NCBI RefSeq assembly: GCF_034930985.1
Contig: NZ_JAYGIM010000008.1
Coordinates: forward strand, 1 to 64,000
Source: Arcicella lustrica
GTDB lineage: Bacteria; Bacteroidota; Bacteroidia; Cytophagales; Spirosomataceae
Length of the DNA stretch: 64,000 bases
Reading direction: 5' to 3'
The position numbers and the translations under genes are program-made. Numbering within the stretch: position 1 is the stretch's first letter; each line of letters opens with the position of its first letter. Shown here piece by piece: positions 36,161 to 45,360 of this stretch. The notes beneath the pieces were generated by a model. It was not told the DNA's origin. It ran no database searches and was given only the letters and a program-made list of their open reading frames with translations.

Positions 36161-37336
36161 ATGACCATTTTAGAAGTAGCTAATCATAAACATCTCCAAC
36201 AAGAATTTCTTTTATTGCCTGTGAGTTTGTATGAACAGGATAAAAACTGGATTCGTCCGCTCGACCAAGATATTGAAAATACTTTCAATCCTGAGAAAAA
36301 TAAATACTTTAAACACGGAGAAGCCATTCGTTGGATTTTGCAAGACGAAACAGGTAAAACAATCGGAAGAGTTGCCGCTTTTATCAATCATGAAACGGCT
36401 ACAAAAGAAGAACAACCTACGGGCGGAATGGGCTTTTTTGAATGTATTGAAGACGAAACTGCTGCTTTTTTATTATTCGATACTTGTAAAAACTGGCTAT
36501 CTTCTAAAGGTATGGAAGCGATGGACGGACCAATTAATTTTGGAGAAAGAGATTCTTTCTGGGGTTTGATGACCAAAGGTTGGCAATATGAACCTACCTA
36601 CAAAATGCCTTGGACGAAAGAGTATTATATTCAGTACTTCGATAAATATGGTTTCAAGGATTATTTCCAACAATATGTTTATGTGTCACCGATTCGTGCA
36701 GCATCAGTTGCGAATGCTGTAGAGGAAAAAGCTAAACGTATTTATGAAAATCCAGAGTACTCGTTTAGACATATCGAAAAGAGTAAATTGGCGAAATATG
36801 GCGAAGATTTTAGAACGATTTTCAATGAAGGTTGGGCAAAATTTCCGGGTGTAAAAGCCATGACAGAAGAACAGGCAAGTAATTTGGTAAAACAAATGAA
36901 ACCTATTATCGACGAAGAACTTACTTGGTTTGCCTACGCTGGCGAGCGTCCAATCGCATTTTTTATCGTGATTCCAGATATTAATCAAATCGTAAAACAT
37001 CTTAACGGTAAATTTGGCGTTTGGGAAAAAGCTAAATTTATGTTACTCCTGATGCGTGGCGTGATTACTCGTACTTGTGGCGTAATCTTTGGCGTTGTGC
37101 CAGACTTTCAAGGAAAAGGCGTTGAATCTGCTATCGCTTTGCGTTTCCGTCAGGCGGGAAGAGATAATCCGCATTATCAGTATGAAACCATTGATATGAA
37201 CTGGGTGGGCGATTTTAATCCAAAAATGAATCGTTTTGTTTCGCAATTAGGAACAACTCGTGACAAAGAATATATCACTTATCGCTATTTGTTTGATAGA
37301 ACGAAAGAATTTAAGCGCTGTCCGAGAGTGGGGTAG
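36161..37336 (+). CDS. GNAT-like acyltransferase family protein
   Basis: This 391-residue cytoplasmic protein has a two-lobed GNAT-like fold and is widespread in Bacteroidota without a proven reaction. The C-terminal lobe (about 200-380) contains a region like the acetyl-CoA loop (GVVPDFQGKGVESAIALRF). The N-terminal half has FNPEKNKYFKHGEAIRW and the family signature GPINFGERDSFWGLM. ATG codons at 36107 and 36161 are both possible. I prefer 36161 because the conserved start MTILEVANHKH follows. The 3' end carries a hairpin shared with the convergent TPR gene. Confidence 0.75.
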   Translation: MTILEVANHKHLQQEFLLLPVSLYEQDKNWIRPLDQDIENTFNPEKNKYFKHGEAIRWILQDETGKTIGRVAAFINHETATKEEQPTGGMGFFECIEDETAAFLLFDTCKNWLSSKGMEAMDGPINFGERDSFWGLMTKGWQYEPTYKMPWTKEYYIQYFDKYGFKDYFQQYVYVSPIRAASVANAVEEKAKRIYENPEYSFRHIEKSKLAKYGEDFRTIFNEGWAKFPGVKAMTEEQASNLVKQMKPIIDEELTWFAYAGERPIAFFIVIPDINQIVKHLNGKFGVWEKAKFMLLLMRGVITRTCGVIFGVVPDFQGKGVESAIALRFRQAGRDNPHYQYETIDMNWVGDFNPKMNRFVSQLGTTRDKEYITYRYLFDRTKEFKRCPRVG

Positions 37337-37339
37337 TTA

Positions 37340-37426
37340 GTGAATGAGTGAGTTGTGAATTGTATTAAAAATTGTACAGAAAGATACTTATTTTTTCAAT
37401 CACTAAATCACAACTCACTCAATCAC
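37340..37426. repeat. Long hairpin between two convergent genes
   Basis: A 19-base arm at 37340-37358 (containing GAGTGAGTTGTGA) is complementary with one mismatch to 37408-37426; the loop is about 49 bases. The arms sit 4 and 7 bases from the two stop codons. It is a candidate bidirectional terminator or mRNA end structure, and is related in style to the word repeats at 13.4 and 15.9 kb. Confidence 0.8.
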
Positions 37427-37432
37427 AATTAA

Positions 37433-39589
37433 TTATTTAGCACTTAAAGCTTCTAATCTTTCTTTCGCCAAAGTAATTAATTGACTTTTCGGATAATCAG
37501 AAATGAAATTTTCTAGTGCCGTTTTATATGCTTTTGTATCTTGTGTTTTGGCTAATAATATCGCTTTCAAAAACACTAATTTATCTTCAATTTGACTGTT
37601 CGGATAATCTTTCAAGCCAGTCTCAACAATCGTTAAAGCATTTGTGAAATTATTCTGACCGAAGTAATTATAAGCTTCCGCATACAATTTCTGTACTTCT
37701 GATTCTTTGCCTGTACTTAAACTTTCGTTTTGGCTTCTTATCAACAATCTTGCAAAATATGAGTCTGCATATTTTGTCATCAATTGATTTTTATAAGAAG
37801 CATAAACTCCTGCGTTGTCTTCCGTTAATAAACAAAGTAAATACAATACTTCTGTTTCGTGGCTAGAATTTGGAAATTCTTTCAAGAACTTCTCGAAAGT
37901 AATAATGGCATTTTTAGGCTCGTTCAAATTGAGTTTATATACTTTTCCTAAAGCGAAAGTAGCTTCTTCTTGTCTTTTCTTTGAGGCTAAAAGGGATTCT
38001 GGAGAAAATGGAATTTTGGCTCTTAAAGCAGCAATCCCAGCTTTCATTCCGTCAGCTCCTATGTTTTTAGCATTTAATTCACCAAGGTTATTTCCTAAAG
38101 TATTCGTCAGATTTTGATTTGAAAGTGCATTATTATCAAACGAAAGTGTGTTTTCTTTACTACTTCTTCGCCAATTATCTTCTAAAACTCTATTCCCCCA
38201 ACGAGCAGTAAAGGCTGTTTTTCCTTGTGAAATAGCGATGGGATTATTAAAATACCACATCGGTTTATTCGGGTCATTGAAAGTACTTGCGGTATTTTTA
38301 TTCTGTAATTGCTTTCCTTTATTGGCAATTTCGGCTGCACGCTTTTGGCTATCTTCTTTGAATTGTTGGTCTATATAAACTTTTTCTAAAATCTTATCCA
38401 ATTGTTCTGGACTCATTTTCGACAAGCGTTGTAGCGAATCTTCCGTTCTGATAATTCTTACTTGAGTTACAAAATCAGCCAAAGAACGTTGTCTATCAAT
38501 TACTCTTTTATATTGGGCGTCATGCTGAGGCAATAAAGTGGCAGTACTATCATAATAAGCGGATGCCATTTCATAATCGCCCATTTGGTTATAATAAGAA
38601 TCCGCCAATCTGAGGTAAGTAAATGCTAATTGCTGTGGATTTTGATTCGTTCTGGCAGAAGATTGCAATAAAACTAAACCAGATTTTGTATTCCCTTTTC
38701 TGATTTCGGCAGTTGCCATTGCTTCATAAATCTTATCTTGTAAATCTTTGTTTTTCGGGTCTTTCAATAATTTCTGAAAACTATTAGTTTGTCCTAAAGC
38801 CAAAGATTTATTGAGTTTCGCATAAAAACCTAAATTATAAGAAGGCCTATTTTTACTAACTGAGGAATATTTTTGAGCCGCCAATGTTGGATTATTAATC
38901 AGTTCATACAATTGCCCTGCCACAAAGTATAACCTTGCTTTTTCTTCATTTTTCGGTAATAGCGGTAAAGCTTCTTCCAAAATAGCAACAGATGTTTTGT
39001 ACTCTTCTTTCAGTTGGTGCAAATATGCTTTTGTTAAATAAAAATCTGCGGTATTTTCTTTATTCAAGGGTTCTTCACGCAGAATTTCGGCTACTCTTAA
39101 TGCCGTTTGATATTCGCCTTGTTCGGTATAAGCACGCATCAAACCGATTAAAGCGGCGTCTCGTGCATCATCGCTCGTGGCATTGGTATTGACAAACTTA
39201 AACGTTTCGATAGCGTTTTTATAATCTTCTTTCAACAAACGAGCCTGACCGATAATCACATAGGCATCGTCGAGCCATTTAGAATTTTGATGACGTTCGG
39301 CAACCAAAGAAGCTTTTTTAATCACAGAAGCGAGTTGTTCATTGACCGTTTGAGCGGACATAGAATCTATCGGAAGTAATATGGGAAGAAGTTGAGAAAA
39401 ATTATCTTGACGAGCATCAAAAATTAAGGTTTCGGCTTCTTTAAATTTAATCTTTGCTTGAAACAACGCATTGTACTTGGCATTAACATTATGAAACCCC
39501 ACGCTCAACGGAGAATTACTGTACTGAGAACAACTCAATACCAAAACTCCTGTAAGACAAGCGACACATAAAATAAAATATTTATTCAT
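37433..39589 (-). CDS. sprE: TPR lipoprotein of the gliding/type IX secretion system (SprE/PorW-like)
   Basis: This 718-residue lipoprotein has a lipobox ending at C20 (LVLSC). It contains many tetratricopeptide repeats (about 55-350 and 530-715), with a Gln/Asn-rich segment around 395-470. The N-terminal FHNVNAKYNALFQAKIKFKEAE matches the SprE/PorW signature. SprE supports gliding and T9SS secretion in Flavobacterium, and PorW does so in Porphyromonas. It probably works at the inner face of the outer membrane or in the periplasm. The window also holds gldH; other T9SS genes are not here. The assignment by signature is good but not certain. Confidence 0.75.
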   Translation of the reverse strand: MNKYFILCVACLTGVLVLSCSQYSNSPLSVGFHNVNAKYNALFQAKIKFKEAETLIFDARQDNFSQLLPILLPIDSMSAQTVNEQLASVIKKASLVAERHQNSKWLDDAYVIIGQARLLKEDYKNAIETFKFVNTNATSDDARDAALIGLMRAYTEQGEYQTALRVAEILREEPLNKENTADFYLTKAYLHQLKEEYKTSVAILEEALPLLPKNEEKARLYFVAGQLYELINNPTLAAQKYSSVSKNRPSYNLGFYAKLNKSLALGQTNSFQKLLKDPKNKDLQDKIYEAMATAEIRKGNTKSGLVLLQSSARTNQNPQQLAFTYLRLADSYYNQMGDYEMASAYYDSTATLLPQHDAQYKRVIDRQRSLADFVTQVRIIRTEDSLQRLSKMSPEQLDKILEKVYIDQQFKEDSQKRAAEIANKGKQLQNKNTASTFNDPNKPMWYFNNPIAISQGKTAFTARWGNRVLEDNWRRSSKENTLSFDNNALSNQNLTNTLGNNLGELNAKNIGADGMKAGIAALRAKIPFSPESLLASKKRQEEATFALGKVYKLNLNEPKNAIITFEKFLKEFPNSSHETEVLYLLCLLTEDNAGVYASYKNQLMTKYADSYFARLLIRSQNESLSTGKESEVQKLYAEAYNYFGQNNFTNALTIVETGLKDYPNSQIEDKLVFLKAILLAKTQDTKAYKTALENFISDYPKSQLITLAKERLEALSAK

Positions 39590-39763
39590 AGAGATTTTTA
39601 ATGCTGAAACCGTGAAAGAAACGCAACTTTACGTAAAATTAGTATCAGTTTTTATGTTAAAGCTAATTTTTTAATTTATTCAATCAAAAAGCCTCATAAA
39701 TTCAGTTTTGGGTTGAATCATAAGCTTTTCTCTATTTATTCGATTTTAAATATATTCAAAATC

Positions 39764-39976
39764 ATGAAAGACGACTCGCAAAATAATAACAATAAATATA
39801 TGCGTTATATGGGTGCTGGCACGCAAATGTTGGTGACTATAGCAGGAGGAGTATTTTTGGGAAGATGGCTTGATGAAAAAATGATGATGAAAACTCCTTG
39901 GTTTACGGTGGGCTGTTCGCTGTTTTTTATTTTTGCAGGAATGTACCTTTTTATCAAAGGGTTACCAAAAGAATAA
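39764..39976 (+). CDS. atpZ: AtpZ/AtpI family small membrane protein
   Basis: This is a 70-residue protein with two predicted membrane helices (about 18-36 and 45-63) and the family pattern GAGTQMLVTIAGGVFLGRWLDEK. AtpZ/AtpI proteins assist ATP synthase assembly or ion uptake and usually sit before atpB. Here no ATP synthase gene follows; the next gene is mrdA after 272 bases. I start at the ATG at 39764 because the longer TTG frame adds an unconserved stretch. It is divergent from sprE. Confidence 0.82.
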   Translation: MKDDSQNNNNKYMRYMGAGTQMLVTIAGGVFLGRWLDEKMMMKTPWFTVGCSLFFIFAGMYLFIKGLPKE

Positions 39977-40248
39977 TTTATCAGAATATTACAACTCATT
40001 TGGCGTTTTCGTTGATATTTTCCTTAAAAATAACAAATTTTGTAGTAAGCGTTTTTTCAAGAAGAATTGGTATGATTTTCTTGAAAATTTGCTTCAAAGA
40101 TTAAAAAATTATTAAAACATGCTGTTTAAAATAATTAATTTTTTGAATAGCGTTTTTACCAAAAACAAAGCTCAAAGCTTATTACTCGTTTATTTAAAAT
40201 ACAGACATTCATCAGCCTCGTGGCTTATTTATAAAATTTTTATTACTC
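39977..40248 (+). other. Intergenic region between atpZ and mrdA
   Basis: No protein that I can support is encoded in these 272 bases. Several short frames exist on the plus strand (one 65-codon frame from 40119 overlaps mrdA) but show no family resemblance. It probably contains the mrdA promoter. Confidence 0.35.
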
Positions 40249-42273
40249 GTGGACGAACTAAGAAAACGATTTATCCAAGGTTTCTTTATCCTTATTGCAT
40301 TTATCTACATCTGTAGGCTATTTTTCCTGCAAGTCGTTGATGAAACTTACAAGCTAGACGCTGAAAACAATGCCATCAGAAAGATTATGCAAGTACCTTT
40401 CAGAGGTTTGGTTTATGATAGAAACAAAAAACTAATCGTGAGCAACACGGTTGTTTACGATTTATACATTACTCCTAAAAAAGCAAGAGTTGCTGATACA
40501 CTTCGTTTCTGTCAAATTTTTGGGATTACTCGCCAATCTTTTGATAGTCTTACTCATTTAGCAAGAATATATTCGCCCGTTCGTCCTTCTCTTTTTCTGA
40601 GACAGCTTTCTCGTGAAGATTTTGCCAAAGTACAAGATGCTATGGTCGATTATCCCGGCTTTGAATTTCAATTAAGCGCTGTCCGTACTTATGATTCAAA
40701 AGCAATGGCAAATGCATTGGGATATGTTGGCGAAATCAGCCCTGAACGCTTAGAAAAATTAGAAGAAGAAGGTGATGAATATTATCGTCAAGGCGATTAT
40801 ATCGGAGTAACTGGTCTTGAGCGATTTTATGAAGAAGACCTGCGTGGTGAAAGAGGAATCAAGTACATGATGGTGAACAGCCGTGGTGTTGAAAAAGGTG
40901 CTTTTAAAGGTGGTGCTTTTGATAAAAACCCTGTGGCTGGTAAAAATCTTTTGAGTTCGGTTGATATTAATTTACAAGCTTATGCCGATAGTTTAATGCA
41001 ACATAAAGTAGGAAGTGTTGTAGCGATTGAACCAAGTACTGGCGAAGTATTGGCAATGGTTTCTGCACCAACTTACGACCCAAGCCAATTATCTGGACGT
41101 ACTTTTTCCAAGTATTTTCAAACTTTAAACTTAAATCCTCTTCATCCTTTATTGAACCGTCCGCCGAGTGCTTATTATCGTCCGGGTTCTACGTTCAAAA
41201 TCATTCAAGCATTGGTAGCTTTACAAATGGGTGTAATTACGCCAAATACTGGTTTTGGTCATGCTGGTTCTCCAATTCGTTGTAGTCACGGTCATCCAGT
41301 AGCGAGTGATGTGCAAAAAGCTATTCAATACTCTTGTAACCCCTATTTTTATCAGACTTATAAACGCATGATTTATAATAATTCTGAAAAGAATATCTTC
41401 AAAAAATCTGCATTGGGTTTACAGAAATGGGATGACATGGTGGCAAAATTTGGAATAGGTCAATCATTAGATATTGATTTACCAAATGAAAAGAAAGGGA
41501 AATTACCCAATGTAGAGTATTATAATAAAATGTACAAAGGCGAACTTACTTGGAAATTCTCTAACATTGCCAGTAACAGTATCGGCGAAGGAGAAATCAT
41601 CGTAAATCCCTTAAAAATGGCAAACGTTGCAGCAATCATTGCCAACAGAGGCTGGTACATTCGTCCACATTTAGTAAAAGGCATTAACACTTTCGGAGCA
41701 ATCGACCCGAAGTATAAAGAGAAAATATCTGTCGGAATCGACCGCCGTCATTTTAATACTGTTATTGATGGAATGGTTTTAGCAGTAAACAACGGAACGG
41801 TTTCTGGCGATGGACGAATGAGTGATATTCAAATGTGTGGAAAAACAGGTACTTCACAAAACCGTCATGGAGAAAACCACTCTATTTTTATTGCATTTGC
41901 GCCAAAAGATAATCCTAAAATTGCCATTGCTGTTTTTGTAGAAAATGCAGGTTCTGGAGGTGCGCATGCTGCACCAATTGCTTCTTTATGTATTGAAAAA
42001 TACATAAAAGGACATGTTGACAGAAAAGCCATTGAAACTAAATGGATGAATAAAAGCTATCCAAACTTGCTGACAGTTAGAAACGAATTGGCTTCAAAAC
42101 CAAAAACACAAATGAAGCCAGATACTGCTCAGAAAGTAGATGAAGAGCTATTCTTAACCACACCTACCACCATTACTTTACCTATCGGCGGTTCACCAAA
42201 AAAGAATGAAGTAAAAATACCAATGAGCCCCAAAAAAGCAATCAATTCAAAACCATCAGTAAAAAAGAAGTAA
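40249..42273 (+). CDS. mrdA: Penicillin-binding protein 2 (cell elongation transpeptidase)
   Basis: This 674-residue inner-membrane transpeptidase works with RodA in lateral wall synthesis. One N-terminal helix (about 9-27, GFFILIAFIYICRLFFLQV) precedes the pedestal domain and the transpeptidase domain with S314-T-F-K317, S362-C-N364 and K532-T-G534. The C-terminal tail (from about 610) is Lys/Pro-rich and variable. The start is a GTG at 40249, consistent with the charged MDELRKR before the helix. rodA follows 87 bases downstream, the normal pair. Confidence 0.95.
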   Translation: MDELRKRFIQGFFILIAFIYICRLFFLQVVDETYKLDAENNAIRKIMQVPFRGLVYDRNKKLIVSNTVVYDLYITPKKARVADTLRFCQIFGITRQSFDSLTHLARIYSPVRPSLFLRQLSREDFAKVQDAMVDYPGFEFQLSAVRTYDSKAMANALGYVGEISPERLEKLEEEGDEYYRQGDYIGVTGLERFYEEDLRGERGIKYMMVNSRGVEKGAFKGGAFDKNPVAGKNLLSSVDINLQAYADSLMQHKVGSVVAIEPSTGEVLAMVSAPTYDPSQLSGRTFSKYFQTLNLNPLHPLLNRPPSAYYRPGSTFKIIQALVALQMGVITPNTGFGHAGSPIRCSHGHPVASDVQKAIQYSCNPYFYQTYKRMIYNNSEKNIFKKSALGLQKWDDMVAKFGIGQSLDIDLPNEKKGKLPNVEYYNKMYKGELTWKFSNIASNSIGEGEIIVNPLKMANVAAIIANRGWYIRPHLVKGINTFGAIDPKYKEKISVGIDRRHFNTVIDGMVLAVNNGTVSGDGRMSDIQMCGKTGTSQNRHGENHSIFIAFAPKDNPKIAIAVFVENAGSGGAHAAPIASLCIEKYIKGHVDRKAIETKWMNKSYPNLLTVRNELASKPKTQMKPDTAQKVDEELFLTTPTTITLPIGGSPKKNEVKIPMSPKKAINSKPSVKKK

Positions 42274-42360
42274 CGTAGTTGAAAAACGTTTCTATTTTTA
42301 AAAATTCTAATTACTCGTTATTCAAAACAACTGAGAATAACCTAATTTATCGAACTCAAC

Positions 42361-43650
42361 TTGGCAAGGCAAGAAAAAATATCTAAAAATCTGGACTGGA
42401 TTACAGTCTTACTTTTTATCGTTTGCGTAACTGTGGGCTGGTTTAATATCTATGCAGCCATTTATAATCCTGAAAATCCTCTTTGGATTGGCGACCCCGG
42501 CTTTTTTGAAACCAATGCAGGCAGACAATTAATTTGGATTGGCACAACAATACTGCTCATCATCGCTATTTTAGTAATTGACTACCGCTTTTATGATACT
42601 TTTGCGTTCATCATTTATGGCTTTTTCACATTCATGTTGGTCGTCGTTTTACTGGTTGGAACAGAAGTAAAAGGTTCTCATTCGTGGTTCAGAATTGGTG
42701 GGTTTCAACTACAGCCTGCCGAATTTGCCAAAATGGCGACTGCTTTGGCTTTGGCAAAATATGTAAGTACTCCAATGGTGAACTTGGCTCGCTTCAAAGA
42801 CCAATTTACGGTAGCGTTAATTATATTAGTTCCACCAATTCTTATTTTGGCATCTCATGAAACGGGCGTAGCATTGGTTTTTGCATCATTTATGATACTC
42901 TTGTATCGTGAAGGGCTTCCGGGCGTTTACCCAGCCGTTTTCCTTTCTACTATTATTTTATTTGTACTTTCGCTGATTTATGAAGAGTGGGAAATTTATA
43001 TTGGTTTAGCTGTTTTGGCAGGAATTGTTATCTTAATTATGCCTCGTTATGAACGAAAAACAAAAAATATCATCACCATTTTAGGAATCGCTTTTGTAAT
43101 GGGGTTATTCGTTACAGGGGTTGACTGGGCCATTAATAATGTACTTCAACAACATCAACGAAACCGTATTAAAGTATTGGTTGACCCAGATTTTGACCGA
43201 AAAAAAACAGGCTATAATGTGCGTCAGGCAAAAATTGCTATTGGTTCTGGTGGACTTTTAGGCAAAGGATATTTACAAGGAACTCAAACAAAATTTGATT
43301 TCGTCCCTGAACAAAGTACCGATTTTATTTTCTGTACAGTGGGTGAAGAAGAAGGTTTTCTTGGAAGTTTATTGGTTGTAGGTTTATTTCTTGGACTTTT
43401 ATTGAGAGTAGCTTATTTGGCTGACCAACAGAAATCCAGGTTTGCCCGAGTCTATGGCTATGGCGTCGTCTCCATTTTGTTTTTTCACTTTATGGTAAAC
43501 ATCGGCATGACGATTGGCTTAATGCCAGTTATCGGAATTCCACTGCCTTTCTTTAGTTATGGAGGTTCATCACTTTGGTCATTTTCAATTTTATTATTTA
43601 TTTTCTTGAAAATTGACGCCCATCGTACTCAAGTACTTTCAAGATGGTAA
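42361..43650 (+). CDS. rodA: Rod-shape SEDS glycosyltransferase RodA
   Basis: This 429-residue SEDS polymerase links lipid II units during cell elongation together with PBP2. About ten membrane helices are visible. SEDS signatures include GSHSWFRIGGFQLQPAEFAK and PEQSTDFIFCTVGEEEGFLG, and the C-terminus contains GIPLPFFSYGGSSL. The start codon is the TTG at 42361, with no ATG nearby, and MARQEKISKNLDW is family-like. It forms a unit with mrdA and the 340-residue gene 21 bases downstream. Confidence 0.96.
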   Translation: MARQEKISKNLDWITVLLFIVCVTVGWFNIYAAIYNPENPLWIGDPGFFETNAGRQLIWIGTTILLIIAILVIDYRFYDTFAFIIYGFFTFMLVVVLLVGTEVKGSHSWFRIGGFQLQPAEFAKMATALALAKYVSTPMVNLARFKDQFTVALIILVPPILILASHETGVALVFASFMILLYREGLPGVYPAVFLSTIILFVLSLIYEEWEIYIGLAVLAGIVILIMPRYERKTKNIITILGIAFVMGLFVTGVDWAINNVLQQHQRNRIKVLVDPDFDRKKTGYNVRQAKIAIGSGGLLGKGYLQGTQTKFDFVPEQSTDFIFCTVGEEEGFLGSLLVVGLFLGLLLRVAYLADQQKSRFARVYGYGVVSILFFHFMVNIGMTIGLMPVIGIPLPFFSYGGSSLWSFSILLFIFLKIDAHRTQVLSRW

Positions 43651-43671
43651 ACTTTTCGCTCTTATTTAACT

Positions 43672-44694
43672 ATGGCATTAATATCCAAAAAGAAAGTTCC
43701 TTTCAAGATTAATCTTCAGCTCAGAAAATATTTAACAAAATATGGTCGGGAGATTAAAATGCCAATTCAATATAACGATTTACTTCGCTTCGAAAGCTCA
43801 ATCAGTTTGTATGATAAATTTGGGAATGACACTTTATGGATTACCGTTTTTTTCCCTCATTCCGAAATTGAACATGTTTATGAAGGACTCAAAAAAATCT
43901 ACGCCGATTTAAAAACTGAAGGTGACGAAAAAGTAATCAAACATTTAACTGTTGATAGAATTGATTTGTGTACTTATGGCAATACTCAACCCTTTCGGAT
44001 TCGGATTGTCAACCGAGTAAATGATAATTTCGATTATTTTTATATTAAAAGAGCCGATTGTTCGAGAGTGTATGGAATGGAATTAGAACATTTACTTTCA
44101 CCCAATAGAATCAGTTATCTTACTTATGAAAACTCATTAGTTGAAGAGCATATCGCTGGTATTCCGGGCGATCAATTTTTTAAAAACTACCTGAGTAATC
44201 CTGATATTAATGAAATTCGTTTGGCAAAAGAGTTTGTAAAATTCAATGAAAGATGTTTAGTTTTATTATTAGGAGATATGCACTCTTCTAATTTCGTTGT
44301 GGAAATCACTCCAGATTTTGAAGAAGTATATTTTAGAATCAGGGCTATTGACTTCGACCAACAAAGCTACGAAGGCAAACGTACCGTTTATATGCCTCAG
44401 TACTTCAAACAGAATAATCCTTTGATTGAAATGGGCATGCGCCACATGACGCCAGAATCGGTAAAGCAGTATCAAATTGAAGAACGCTCACTGATTTCAA
44501 AACGATTGAAAGTAGAAAGCCAAAGAGTCTATGAATTGATGGCAATTATGGCAAAAGATGATATTTCAACCCCTGAAAATACAGAGCAACTCAAAGTAGA
44601 ACTCGCAAAATATTATAATTCTGATGAATTCCTGAAATGCAAAACGATGGGAGAAATCGTTTGGGCAAGTTTAGAACAAGTTAGAATGCAATAA
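43672..44694 (+). CDS. Hypothetical protein with kinase-like catalytic motifs
   Basis: I do not recognise this 340-residue protein by name. It contains a pattern like small-molecule kinases of the protein-kinase/APH fold: K126 in FYIKRAD, the loop GDMHSSN (201-207, with D202 and N207) and the metal-site-like IDFDQ (227-231). Spacing between the loop and DFD is short, as in APH-type kinases. There is no signal peptide or membrane helix. It follows rodA by 21 bases, so it is probably co-transcribed with the elongation genes. ATP binding is inference from motifs only. Confidence 0.6.
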   Translation: MALISKKKVPFKINLQLRKYLTKYGREIKMPIQYNDLLRFESSISLYDKFGNDTLWITVFFPHSEIEHVYEGLKKIYADLKTEGDEKVIKHLTVDRIDLCTYGNTQPFRIRIVNRVNDNFDYFYIKRADCSRVYGMELEHLLSPNRISYLTYENSLVEEHIAGIPGDQFFKNYLSNPDINEIRLAKEFVKFNERCLVLLLGDMHSSNFVVEITPDFEEVYFRIRAIDFDQQSYEGKRTVYMPQYFKQNNPLIEMGMRHMTPESVKQYQIEERSLISKRLKVESQRVYELMAIMAKDDISTPENTEQLKVELAKYYNSDEFLKCKTMGEIVWASLEQVRMQ

Positions 44695-44705
44695 TCTCCA
44701 AATGA

Positions 44706-44768
44706 GATAAACTAAAAAAGCTATATACTTCCTCACACAAGGAAAGCATATAGCTTTTTTAGTTTATC
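44706..44768. terminator. Bidirectional terminator of the rodA unit and the DUF423 gene
   Basis: The 20-base arms 44706-44725 and 44749-44768 pair perfectly around a 23-base loop. The core AAAGCTATA is flanked by A/T tracts. It sits between the two convergent stop codons. Confidence 0.85.
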
Positions 44769-45139
44769 TACTTCTTAGCTACACCTAAAAAGAAAAAAAT
44801 CCACCCCGCTATCAAAGCCGTTCCACCAATTGGAGCAACAGCACCCCACATCGTTACGCCAGTCGCACAAATCAAATATAATGACCCGGCAAAAATAATC
44901 GTTCCAATTAGCAATAAATAACCAGCCCAATTCAAAAATTTATGAGAGATTTTCTCTGATAAAATGCCTACAAAAATCAAAGCTAAAGCTCCGTACATTT
45001 GGTAACGAGCTGCTGTTTCAAAAGTATCTGTTCGGTTGGCAGCTTCTAAAGCAACTTTGAAAGCATGAGCGCCAAAAGCACCCAAAGCCACGGAAAGTCC
45101 TGCAAGTAAAGCACCAGCCTGTAAGAAAAATCTATTCAT
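44768..45139 (-). CDS. DUF423 family membrane protein
   Basis: This 123-residue inner-membrane protein of the DUF423 family has about four hydrophobic helices and the signature ALLAGLSVALGAFGAHAFK near the start. I use the ATG at 45139, where the family starts; a longer frame begins at 45199. No function is proven for DUF423. It is divergent from the ECF sigma gene across a 14-base palindrome. Confidence 0.9.
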   Translation of the reverse strand: MNRFFLQAGALLAGLSVALGAFGAHAFKVALEAANRTDTFETAARYQMYGALALIFVGILSEKISHKFLNWAGYLLLIGTIIFAGSLYLICATGVTMWGAVAPIGGTALIAGWIFFFLGVAKK

Positions 45140-45270
45140 GTTTTTACGAGATAAAAGATAAATTTCCACAAAGAACGCTAATGGAAAATAGAGTTTCAAA
45201 ATAAGTCATTGAATATTTATTGCATTTTAAAGTATAATTCGACCAATCATCATTTAATCAATAGGGGTTA

Positions 45271-45284
45271 AACCAAATTTGGTT
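45271..45284. promoter_or_regulatory. Perfect 14-base palindrome, candidate operator
   Basis: AACCAAATTTGGTT is perfectly symmetric and lies 77 bases upstream of the ECF sigma gene and 132 bases upstream of the DUF423 gene. The same 14 bases form the core of the palindrome at 14973-14988. A TAATTTTG box follows at 45315-45322. Confidence 0.5.
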
Positions 45285-45314
45285 GTCATCACTGAAAAAT
45301 ACCAAGGAAGTTTG

Positions 45315-45322
45315 TAATTTTG
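45315..45322 (+). promoter_or_regulatory. -7 promoter box upstream of the ECF sigma gene
   Basis: TAATTTTG matches the Bacteroidota -7 consensus, 39 bases before the start codon. The best -33 candidate (TTG at 45283-45285) is 29 bases away, further than usual, so this is tentative. Confidence 0.3.
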
Positions 45323-45360
45323 CGGGAGTAACTCTACGGAAAAAATAACCTCTATCAATT

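Noticed and set aside
40119..40316. 65-codon frame overlapping the start of mrdA
   Set aside because: It runs out of frame into the mrdA coding sequence and has no recognisable features.
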